Below, one piece after another: positions 7,219 to 13,680 of a stretch of DNA of 26,908 nucleotides. The translations under genes were made by a program, and so were the position numbers. A model generated the notes under the pieces. The model saw nothing but the letters and a program-made list of their open reading frames with translations. It did not search any database and was not told where the DNA came from. Source of the DNA: Thioalkalicoccus limnaeus (GTDB taxonomy: Bacteria > Pseudomonadota > Gammaproteobacteria > Chromatiales > Chromatiaceae); contig NZ_JBDKXB010000035.1 in assembly GCF_041197575.1 (NCBI RefSeq), positions 1 to 26,908 on the forward strand. The letters are read 5' to 3'. Within the stretch, counting starts at the first letter, position 1, and every line of letters begins with the position of its first letter.

Positions 7219-7244
7219 GGATATACCCTCCAGTTTTCAAATTT

Positions 7245-7256
7245 GGCCTTGCGGCC
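7245..7256 (-). other. GNRA-tetraloop hairpin in the pufB3 leader
   Basis: GGCC-GCAA-GGCC on the minus strand forms a four-pair stem with a GCAA tetraloop, about 16 bases upstream of the GGAGGG ribosome binding site. The pufB2 leader has the equivalent GGCC-GCAA-GGCT (11313-11324), where one pair is replaced by G-U. Such a compensated variant at the same place suggests a selected RNA structure. Confidence 0.45.
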
Positions 7257-7534
7257 GTTACCGCGGCTTCCCCGCGGCCAGGATCGTCGTGACGGTTGTC
7301 CAAATTCCTACGGCATCAACGCCCGGAACCGCCCCGCGAATCTCACGCTCCAACCTGCTGCCGCGCCTCGGTGGCGTCGCTCGACCCGGTCGAAGCCAAA
7401 TCCAAGTCGCCACTCCCTCGACCTTCCTTCGTGCCTCCAGCACAGGACGACCTTCCCTGGTCGATCCCCTGTCAAAAGCCGCCTGCCCCGAGGCCCCGTC
7501 ATCGCACGCGCCGCGTGGCCGACCTGGCTCGGGT

Positions 7535-7570
7535 GGTTCGTTCGGACCCGACCCTGGGTCCGCCCGAACC
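7535..7570 (-). other. Large stem-loop after pufC
   Basis: CGGACCC (7543-7549) pairs with GGGTCCG (7556-7562) around a six-base loop, and an outer stem GGTTCG (7535-7540)/CGAACC (7565-7570) continues beyond a two-by-two internal loop: 13 pairs in all. It begins 21 bases beyond the pufC stop and lacks a T run. It could be a partial terminator or a 3' stabiliser separating the B1A1B2A2LMC segment from the downstream light-harvesting genes. Confidence 0.65.
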
Positions 7571-7591
7571 GGTCCTTGACCTCCTAGGTCC

Positions 7592-8698
7592 TTATTCCTC
7601 GGCCTCCGCCTCGGCCTCGTCGGCGACCGCGACCTCGACCGCTTCTTCCGCATCGGCCTTTGGCCCGGACGATGCCAGCTCCGGATAGTCCGCCAGCATC
7701 GAAACGCCGAGCAGTGGCTTATAGGCCTCCTGGTGGCACGTGTGGCAGCCGATCTTCAGCGCATCGCCCATCGGACCCCGGGCCTGGTCGGGCAGCAGCG
7801 GCAGCAGCGGGTTGATGTACTCGTTGTTCATCTCCCGTACGTGCTTGATCGCATGCCACGCCGTCACGCGGGTTGGCCGGCTGAAGTCCCAGCGCTCGAA
7901 CGCACGGGCGTCGTGGCAGTACACGCAACCAACGCCCAGCGACCTCGAGATATGGAACATCAGCGCGAAGGTCTCCTCGGCCTTCTTCGTCTTCACGCGG
8001 CGCTGGCCAACCGGCAACGCGTCGGAGCCCGTCACCCGGATGTTCTGGTCCCCTTCCAGGAACAGCGACATCGGGTCATAGGGCAACGCCGAGTAGGTCG
8101 TGTGCCACGAAGGCATGTTCTGACCGAGCGGCGTCATCATCGACGGGATCGTGTTCGGCACCGGCTTCGACCAGACCCACTCTGGGATCGGGTTGCCGCG
8201 GTGGCAGGTGTAGCAGGTCACGCCCGTCTCGCCGACGTGCGCCTGCCAGCTCTCGTTCGCGTGGATCGTCATCTCCAGCATCGCGCGAGATACCAGCTTC
8301 GTGTAGGGCGCCTCGGCGGCCATGTCGTCGGGCTGATGGCAATAGGTGCAGCCTTCTTGCGGCGACACCCAGTCCGTCATCGCGACCATCAGCCGGTTGA
8401 ACTCACCGATGCTCAGATGCCCGAGAACCGGAACGTTCTGATAGATCTCCGAGGCCCGCGGGCCATCCGGGCTCGCCGGCGGATGCGGCTGGGGTACGAC
8501 GTTCCGCGCCTCCAGCTCCCGCCAGTGCTTCGGGTTGATGACCCACTGCATGCCGAGGCCCGGCGCCCCGAGTTCGTGGCTCTCATGGAAGAAGGGCCAC
8601 TCGAACGGGAGGTTCTCGGTGTACTCGCACCCGGCGACCAGGGTCGTCGCGCCAACGGCGGCGACCAGGGTCAATAGCTTCTTGTTTCCTGCTTTCAT
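7592..8698 (-). CDS. pufC: PufC, tetraheme cytochrome subunit of the reaction centre
   Basis: A 368-residue lipoprotein on the periplasmic face that passes electrons to the oxidised special pair. The signal peptide ends in the lipobox LVAGC, so C24 should be lipidated. Four heme sites CxxCH are visible at C117-H121, C162-H166, C258-H262 and C318-H322, with upstream Met/His ligand helices (for example LMVAMTDW, MLEMTIH and FALMFHISR). The last 25 residues (from about GPKADAEE) form a strongly acidic, Ala/Glu-rich tail beyond the last heme domain. The ATG overlaps the pufM stop (ATGA), indicating translational coupling; a longer open frame upstream lies inside pufM and is not used. Confidence 0.97.
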   Translation of the reverse strand: MKAGNKKLLTLVAAVGATTLVAGCEYTENLPFEWPFFHESHELGAPGLGMQWVINPKHWRELEARNVVPQPHPPASPDGPRASEIYQNVPVLGHLSIGEFNRLMVAMTDWVSPQEGCTYCHQPDDMAAEAPYTKLVSRAMLEMTIHANESWQAHVGETGVTCYTCHRGNPIPEWVWSKPVPNTIPSMMTPLGQNMPSWHTTYSALPYDPMSLFLEGDQNIRVTGSDALPVGQRRVKTKKAEETFALMFHISRSLGVGCVYCHDARAFERWDFSRPTRVTAWHAIKHVREMNNEYINPLLPLLPDQARGPMGDALKIGCHTCHQEAYKPLLGVSMLADYPELASSGPKADAEEAVEVAVADEAEAEAEE

Positions 8699-9744
8699 TG
8701 CACACCTCCATCCCTCAGGGCCGGCACATAGACACCCGGGTCCCCAACGGGCAGGTAGGGATAGACGGCCCAATCACCGGAGCCTTCCGGCGCTGCCGGG
8801 TCAGTCACGCCATAGCCGGGATAGACCGGCGCGATGTTGTGCTTCACGGCCCAACGATGCCAGTTGTCGACGAAGGGACCAGTCAGATTGATCGCGAAAC
8901 CGCCGCAAATCATCATCAGGGTCGCGAACCAGAAGCCCCAACGGTGGATCGACTCCATCGATGCGTTCCAGCCCATCGTCCAGCGCCAGAACAGCGCCGC
9001 GCGCTCCGCCGCCGTACCACGATCGACGATCTGATCGATCTCTCGGTCACCACCGAAGCGACTGACCGCCAGGATGGTGCCACCATGCATCGCCCAAAGC
9101 AGCGCCGAGCCGTACATGAACGCGATGCCCAGCATGTGGAACGGGTTGTAATAGAAGTTCCCGTACGACAGCGAGATACCGGTCAACCAATCGAGATGCG
9201 GGAACCAACCCATCGGCACGCCTTCCGACCAGTCACCCATCAGCAGCGGCCGGAAGAAGCCAAGCGACAGGAAGAACCAGATGGCCGCCGCGAAGCCCCA
9301 AGCCACATGCGTGCCGAGACCCAGATCACGTGCCCGGACATAGGTCCGAACCCACCACAGCAGGATCGACATCGTAAAGAAGAACCCGGCGATCAGCCAC
9401 ATCCCGCCGTCCCACAGGACCGGGATATGCAGGCCGTTACCCGGTGGTGGCGGCTCGAGCGCCAGCCACGGGAAGAACTTGACGAACAGGATCGGGTTCC
9501 ATTGCACCGATGCCAGCATTCCGATGCCGACGATCAGGAAGGCCAGGAAACCGGCCATCAGCGAGGCCAGCCCCCAGAACCCCAGGTAAATCGGCCCAAT
9601 CTGCGCATCGCCGATCTTGCCGAGCCAGTAAGATGGGTAACCACCCTTGCCTATACGAGGCAGTCGCCCCTTCGGCAGCGGCACACCGGGATAGACCGGC
9701 GCGCGTACCTGCACTCGCGTGAAAATATTGAAATATTGAGGCAT
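8695..9744 (-). CDS. pufM: PufM, reaction centre M subunit
   Basis: A 349-residue, five-span membrane protein that with PufL binds the special pair, accessory bacteriochlorophylls, bacteriopheophytins, quinones and iron. Expected ligands are in place: H183 (FPHLDW, accessory pigment), H203 (NPFHMLG, special pair), and H220, E235 and H267 for the non-heme iron. Family members are commonly about 320-330 residues; this one has a longer C-terminus, Gly/Pro/Tyr-rich (from about 310), which would lie in the periplasm near PufC. GGAGACGAAA precedes the ATG. The pufL stop lies 10 bases upstream, and the pufC start overlaps its stop. Confidence 0.98.
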   Translation of the reverse strand: MPQYFNIFTRVQVRAPVYPGVPLPKGRLPRIGKGGYPSYWLGKIGDAQIGPIYLGFWGLASLMAGFLAFLIVGIGMLASVQWNPILFVKFFPWLALEPPPPGNGLHIPVLWDGGMWLIAGFFFTMSILLWWVRTYVRARDLGLGTHVAWGFAAAIWFFLSLGFFRPLLMGDWSEGVPMGWFPHLDWLTGISLSYGNFYYNPFHMLGIAFMYGSALLWAMHGGTILAVSRFGGDREIDQIVDRGTAAERAALFWRWTMGWNASMESIHRWGFWFATLMMICGGFAINLTGPFVDNWHRWAVKHNIAPVYPGYGVTDPAAPEGSGDWAVYPYLPVGDPGVYVPALRDGGVQ

Positions 9745-9754
9745 TTTCGTCTCC

Positions 9755-10597
9755 TTAGGCCCACCATGGGAACTTCAGCCACCAAGTCCACCACTCTGGC
9801 CACGGACGGGTCCAGAAGGTTGCTGTGGTGAGATTCAGGATGCCGCACCAGAAGCCAGCGCTCAGCGCCAGGAACAGACCCAAGCGATGGATGCCAAGGG
9901 CGCCGATCGAATAGCCGAGCACATCACGGAAGTAGGTGTTTTCGTGCTCTGCGGTCTTGACCGTCTCGCCTTTCTTCGGGTTCGTGTGCGACAGAATCAC
10001 ACCGCCATGCAGCGACAGGGCGAAGGCACTGGCATAGAAGAAGGAAATCGCCAGCATGTGCCCAGGATGGTAGTGATAGTTCAGCTGTTGGTAGCCGATG
10101 TTATTGGTCCAGTCGAGGTGGCTGATGATGCCGTAGGTCAAACCGTGGCCCCAGGAGCCCAGGATGACTGGCCGAATGAACACGGCCGCCGAGTACGCGA
10201 AGATCGCGAAGCTGAACGCAATCGGGATGTGATAGCCGATACCGAGCTTGCGGCAAATTTCGACCTCACGAAGCGCCCAGGAGATGAAGGCACCCAGCGC
10301 ACAGATCGTTATGAGCTGCCACACCAGACCCTCGCCGAATGGCGGAACCTGCAACAACCCGTAACTGATATCCGGCGGGGCGATGTTGACCAAGAAGATA
10401 TTCCCAGCCGCTGGGGCCTCGGGCCAAGTGTAGACGGCCCCGACCACGATCAAAAAGATACCCGTGATAATGCACAGCATCGCAGTGATGCCGAAAAAGC
10501 CCACATAGAAGGGGCCTACCCAAAAGTCGAAGGCGTTACCCCCGACAAGGGTCCCCCCCCTGACTCTATATTTCTTCTCAAAACTGAGCATGGCCAT
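9755..10597 (-). CDS. pufL: PufL, reaction centre L subunit
   Basis: A 280-residue, five-span reaction-centre subunit. H160 (ISHLDW) and H180 (YHPGHMLA) are the bacteriochlorophyll ligands; H197 (SLHGG) and H237 (GIHRLG) bind iron. The start MAMLSFEKKYRVRGGTL matches the family; the ATG at 10597 has AGAGGA upstream, and a second in-frame ATG lies two codons later. The open frame continuing further upstream has no similarity. The gene follows alpha 2 after 220 bases and runs into pufM. Confidence 0.98.
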   Translation of the reverse strand: MAMLSFEKKYRVRGGTLVGGNAFDFWVGPFYVGFFGITAMLCIITGIFLIVVGAVYTWPEAPAAGNIFLVNIAPPDISYGLLQVPPFGEGLVWQLITICALGAFISWALREVEICRKLGIGYHIPIAFSFAIFAYSAAVFIRPVILGSWGHGLTYGIISHLDWTNNIGYQQLNYHYHPGHMLAISFFYASAFALSLHGGVILSHTNPKKGETVKTAEHENTYFRDVLGYSIGALGIHRLGLFLALSAGFWCGILNLTTATFWTRPWPEWWTWWLKFPWWA

Positions 10598-10817
10598 TGT
10601 GTATGTTCCTCTGCTGCGAAGGCCACCCGTCAGGTCGCCTCCTCTTAGCGCTACCGGCCGCGGCGGGCGCTTCCCGTCATTCGCACTCTGAACTGCCTGC
10701 GTCTTAGGCCGGCGCCTGATTCGATCCAACCCCAATCGTCATCGACGCCTCCGCGCCAATCTACTCAGGCACTCGACCAAGCACCGCCGCTTACCCCGCG
10801 CGCAACCTGCCCCGCTC

Positions 10818-11060
10818 TTAGTACGGGAGACCCTGCTGGGCACGCTCGTAGGCCGCGGCCGCTTTCAACGGAATCGGACGACCGTCGGTATGCCAGTTCA
10901 GGTCATCGGACTTGAACAGCAGGATATGAATCAAGAGCCCCAGGAAGATCAGGAACCAAGTCAGGAACCACAGCGTGCGCGCCGGGTCGAGAATCTTCCA
11001 GATCCGGTAGGTGCCGTCCTGCGGGCGCTTGAGATCGCCTTTTGTCAGCGTTGTGTTCAT
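10818..11060 (-). CDS. pufA: LH1 alpha polypeptide, copy 2, with N-terminal extension
   Basis: An 80-residue alpha peptide directly upstream of pufL. It carries about 16 extra residues (MNTTLTKGDLKRPQDGT) before the YRIWKILDPAR start that aligns with position 2 of the other copies. The DPR motif is DPA-R here, and the span is aromatic-rich (WFLTWFLIFLGLLIH). The exit KSDDLNWHTDGRPIPL has T where others have E; the tail KAAAAYERAQQGLPY matches copy 4. The ATG has AGGAG eight bases upstream, which supports the long form; a TTG one codon earlier is not needed. The extension would lie on the cytoplasmic side, where LH1 alpha N-termini meet the reaction centre. Confidence 0.9.
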   Translation of the reverse strand: MNTTLTKGDLKRPQDGTYRIWKILDPARTLWFLTWFLIFLGLLIHILLFKSDDLNWHTDGRPIPLKAAAAYERAQQGLPY

Positions 11061-11099
11061 CAAATGCTCTCCTTTACCGTCATCGGGTTTTCTTGTGCC

Positions 11100-11136
11100 C
11101 TGTGTTCACGCCACGTACGGGTGGCTTGGAACACAG
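11100..11136 (-). other. Stem-loop in the pufB2-pufA2 spacer
   Basis: A two-part hairpin begins six bases after the beta 2 stop: an outer stem of eight pairs CTGTGTTC/GAACACAG and an inner stem of five pairs GCCAC/GTGGC with a six-base loop. It is the best of the structures found in the beta-alpha spacers and leaves the alpha 2 ribosome binding site free. Confidence 0.6.
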
Positions 11137-11142
11137 CGATCA

Positions 11143-11286
11143 TCAAATCCAGGGAAACCGGAGATGCGTCAGCACATGGGCAAGCACGACCAGCGAAAAC
11201 CAGCCATACATGCTCGGCATGAAGATACTGTGGAACTCCTTCGCCTCTTCGTCCGTCAGTCCGGTCAGATTGTACTTTTCAGCCAT
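11143..11286 (-). CDS. pufB: LH1 beta polypeptide, copy 2
   Basis: A 47-residue beta peptide starting MAEKYNLTGLTDEEAK, with H19, H37 and FPWI. It has the same protein sequence as copy 6, about 6.8 kb away. GGAGGG lies eight bases before the ATG. It stands 343 bases after alpha 1, so two complete beta-alpha pairs precede pufL, where most purple bacteria have one. Confidence 0.93.
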   Translation of the reverse strand: MAEKYNLTGLTDEEAKEFHSIFMPSMYGWFSLVVLAHVLTHLRFPWI

Positions 11287-11629
11287 GGATTTACCCTCCA
11301 GATGTCGATGTAAGCCTTGCGGCCATTTGTCTCTATCGCGCTGCGACGGAATCATCACTTCACCGATTCCGCCAGGCGAATTCCGTTAACCAATCCTTTT
11401 CACCACCCGCGGCCTCGGTTCGCCTCGTTGCCGTGACCTTTTATCCCATGTTTCCGAACTTTTCCATGACCTGCCTTAACCGAATTGCAACTGATGTTCT
11501 TGACGGTTTCAGTGGGTCTGGTCGATCAGGCTGCCGGCGCGAATCAGGGCCATCGCATTCGGCTGGGGTGACGCTATTCGGTCTCTGCGATCACCCCGCC
11601 GCCTGCGCAACGCGGACCAGGACAACCCG
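11287..11629. other. pufA1-pufB2 intergenic region
   Basis: These 343 bases hold no coding frame I recognise. They contain a strong stem-loop near alpha 1 (11565-11597) and the GNRA-type mini-hairpin of the beta 2 leader (11313-11324). Compared with the rest of the window the middle part (about 11380-11500) is relatively AT-rich, but I do not find a convincing -35/-10 pair. Confidence 0.5.
11565..11597 (-). other. Stem-loop after pufA copy 1
   Basis: GGGGTGA (11565-11571) pairs with TCACCCC (11591-11597), and inside it CGC/GCG adds three pairs. It begins 32 bases after the alpha 1 stop on the minus strand, without a T run. By analogy with the Rhodobacter pufBA 3' hairpin it may protect the B1-A1 message, raising light-harvesting over reaction-centre synthesis. 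Confidence 0.6.
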
Positions 11630-11824
11630 TCAATACGGGAGACCCTGCTGAGCGCGGTCATAGGCCGAAGCTGCCTTCAGCGGAATCGGGCGACCGTCTT
11701 CGTGCCAGTTCAGATCCTCGGTTGCGAGCAACAGGAAGTGAATCAGAAGCCCCAGCGGGATCAGAAAAACGGTGATCGCGATCAGGACTTGGCGGGGATC
11801 CAGAAGTTGCCAAAGTTTATACAT
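11630..11824 (-). CDS. pufA: LH1 alpha polypeptide, copy 1
   Basis: A 64-residue alpha peptide, first of the operon: MYKLWQLLDPR start, H29 in LLIHFL, exit ATEDLNWHEDGRPIPL, tail KAASAYDRAQQGLPY. Aligned with the Thermochromatium LH1 alpha (LNWLDDN region, which binds calcium), the second acidic residue of the NWxxD motif is kept, but the following residues are G-R-P. The ribosome binding site is AGGAGAG. Beta 1 lies 86 bases upstream. Confidence 0.93.
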   Translation of the reverse strand: MYKLWQLLDPRQVLIAITVFLIPLGLLIHFLLLATEDLNWHEDGRPIPLKAASAYDRAQQGLPY

Positions 11825-11887
11825 GTGATCTCTCCTCTATTTGAAACGCGACGGCCCGCACATCTTCGTTCAGGTCGCCAGCTGACA

Positions 11888-11910
11888 TCTCGGAAATGGC
11901 CGGTCCGAGA
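11888..11910 (-). other. Stem-loop immediately after the pufB1 stop
   Basis: TCTCGGA/TCCGAGA, a perfect seven-pair stem with a nine-base loop, starts directly behind the pufB1 stop codon. It lies inside the beta-alpha spacer, so it may influence the beta:alpha ratio or mRNA stability rather than end transcription; no T run follows. Confidence 0.55.
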
Positions 11911-12054
11911 CTAGATCCACGGGAAGCGCAGGTGCGTCAGCACATGCGCCAGCACGACCAGCGAGAACCATCCGTACATGCTCGGCATGAAGATGCTGTG
12001 GAACTCCTTCGCCTCTGCGTCGGACAAACCAGTCAGGTTGTATTGCTCGGCCAT
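11911..12054 (-). CDS. pufB: LH1 beta polypeptide, copy 1 (first puf gene)
   Basis: A 47-residue beta peptide with H19 and H37 and ending FPWI. It is the only copy with alanine at position 13 (LSDAEAK); elsewhere it equals copies 3 and 5. GGAGGG lies eight bases before the ATG. It follows bchZ by 171 bases, without pufQ or pufX between them. Confidence 0.93.
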   Translation of the reverse strand: MAEQYNLTGLSDAEAKEFHSIFMPSMYGWFSLVVLAHVLTHLRFPWI

Positions 12055-12112
12055 GGTTATACCCTCCAGTTTTCAATGTCGGCCCCGCGGCTGTCGCCGC
12101 CGGACATAGAAG

Positions 12113-12136
12113 GTCGTGACACACAGAGATCACGAC
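12113..12136. promoter_or_regulatory. Inverted repeat upstream of pufB1
   Basis: GTCGTGA (12113-12119) and TCACGAC (12130-12136) form perfect seven-base arms ten bases apart, 59 bases upstream of pufB1. The spacing, 17 bases centre to centre, would place both arms on nearly the same face of the helix over one and a half turns, so it could be a dimeric regulator site; it could equally fold as RNA. No clear -35/-10 pair accompanies it. A second hairpin, ACCCGG/CCGGGT at 12146-12162, lies next to it on the bchZ side. Confidence 0.4.
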
Positions 12137-12225
12137 TGTTTGCCTACCCGGTGAGCCCGGGTGGAATTTCACCTCGCAGGCCGCCTCGCCGCCGCTCTCC
12201 ACCTCAGGCGATCACGCGCGTACGG

Positions 12226-13680
12226 TCAGGCCGCCCGCCCTTCCTTCATCGCCACCCGGGCACGGTGAACCCGTTCCGCCGTCACCCGTTCCTCGCCCGC
12301 CTCCCTCGCGGCGCGCTCGGCTGCATCACGCAATCGCTTCGCGACCGATATGCGCACCAGGACCGGGTCGGACTCCAGCATCCGATCCAACAGCGCCTTC
12401 GCCTCGTCGTCCCATGCCATCTCCCGATGCAGCCGCGATGGGGTCGCCTCGACCCGGTCTAGATCCGCACCGAGCGGCAGCACATGAAACAGCGCATCGA
12501 ACAGGGCGTTACAGACCTCTTGAATCAGATAGGTCGCCCCCGCATACCCCATGAACGGGGTTCCGGGATGCCGCCGCACGATCGTCCCAGGAAACGAGGC
12601 CGGGACGTAAATCGCACGAGCCCCGCACTCGGCAAGGTACATCCGTTCGTTGTAGCTCCCGAACAGGATCAAGGGCGTCTTGTTCGCGACCGCCTCGCGC
12701 ACCGCGTCGTTGTCGGACTTCTGCCCGGCCGACCGAGGGATTGCAAAGTGACAGGGCATCCCCATCTCTTCCTCTAGAAAATGCCGCACTCCTCGGACGT
12801 AGGTTTCGGTCGCGACGATCGCGAAGCTCGCGGTACCGAAGAAATCCTGCGTCGTCGATCGCCACAGATCCCAAAGAGGCTTGACGGTCGTGTGCTTTTC
12901 CCGCTCGATGAACGGCTCCGGGTCCAGCTCCAGCAGTTCCCCGAGCGCCCGCAGGAACCGCGTCGTGCTCAGCAAACCGATCGGCGCCTGCAAGTACGGC
13001 TTATCGAGCGCCTCGCACAGGGCTCGCCCGAACTCCCGGTACAGGCAGATGTTCACATCCGCATCGGCCAGCCGCGGTATGTCGTCGATATGACTTCCCA
13101 GCGGGAAGACCATATTCACTTCGGCACCCAGCCCTTCGACCAACCGTCTCATTTCGGCGAGGTCGGACCAGGTGTTGAAATAACCATAACTCGGCCCGAT
13201 CAAATTGACGGTAGGCTTGGCTTTCGGAGCAGGCCGGTTCGCTCTGCCCGCCCGTCTCTTGGTGCCGTACTCCTTCCATAGCCAATAGATCGCGCGATCG
13301 GCGGTCTGCCACTGGTCCTCGTCGATCGTGCGGGCCAGAAAACGGTGGACATTGCCCCCGCTCGAGACGACGCCCCCACCGATCATCTCCGCAATCGAGC
13401 CTGTGACCACGACACTCGGCTGCGTCGGGTCGAGCGTCGCCAGCGCCCGATTCAGTGCCTGCTCGGTACCGAGCTGACCCAGCTCCTCTTCGCCCAAGCC
13501 GGTCACTACGATCGGCAATTCGTCCGGCGGCAGCGCGTCCGTATAGTGCAGCACCGAGGTCACCGGGAGGTCTTCGCAGCCGACCGGCCCATCGATAACC
13601 ACCTGCAAGCCTTTGACCGCCGTGAAGACGTATACCGCGCCCCAATACCCGCCGGCCCGATCCAGATCGTGAATCAGCAT
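12226..13680 (-). CDS. bchZ: BchZ, chlorophyllide a reductase subunit Z
   Basis: A 484-residue catalytic subunit of chlorophyllide oxidoreductase (COR), which reduces ring B of chlorophyllide to the bacteriochlorin level together with BchY, using electrons from BchX. It resembles nitrogenase MoFe-type subunits. Visible are the N-terminal DRAGGYWGAVYVFTAVKGLQ, the conserved cysteine C35 in GPVGCEDLP (cluster ligand region), SYGYFNTWSDL in the middle, and the C-terminal DALFHVLPLG and basic helical tail. Its ATG lies inside the end of bchY (seven-base overlap), so the two subunits are translationally coupled. It is the last bch gene before puf. Confidence 0.96.
   Translation of the reverse strand: MLIHDLDRAGGYWGAVYVFTAVKGLQVVIDGPVGCEDLPVTSVLHYTDALPPDELPIVVTGLGEEELGQLGTEQALNRALATLDPTQPSVVVTGSIAEMIGGGVVSSGGNVHRFLARTIDEDQWQTADRAIYWLWKEYGTKRRAGRANRPAPKAKPTVNLIGPSYGYFNTWSDLAEMRRLVEGLGAEVNMVFPLGSHIDDIPRLADADVNICLYREFGRALCEALDKPYLQAPIGLLSTTRFLRALGELLELDPEPFIEREKHTTVKPLWDLWRSTTQDFFGTASFAIVATETYVRGVRHFLEEEMGMPCHFAIPRSAGQKSDNDAVREAVANKTPLILFGSYNERMYLAECGARAIYVPASFPGTIVRRHPGTPFMGYAGATYLIQEVCNALFDALFHVLPLGADLDRVEATPSRLHREMAWDDEAKALLDRMLESDPVLVRISVAKRLRDAAERAAREAGEERVTAERVHRARVAMKEGRAA

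Larger units (their letters stand above)
7219..7591. other. pufC-pufB3 intergenic region with stem-loops
   Basis: These 373 bases hold no gene I can support. Features seen are the large hairpin behind pufC (annotated separately), a CCGCGG/CCGCGG hairpin at 7261-7277, and the GNRA-type mini-hairpin at 7245-7256. A lone TTGACA on the minus strand (7475-7470) has no matching -10 at the right distance. Confidence 0.55.

Noticed and set aside
7470..7475. TTGACA on the minus strand as a promoter for pufB3
   Set aside because: No -10-like sequence 15-19 bases downstream; an isolated match in a 373-base gap is weak evidence.
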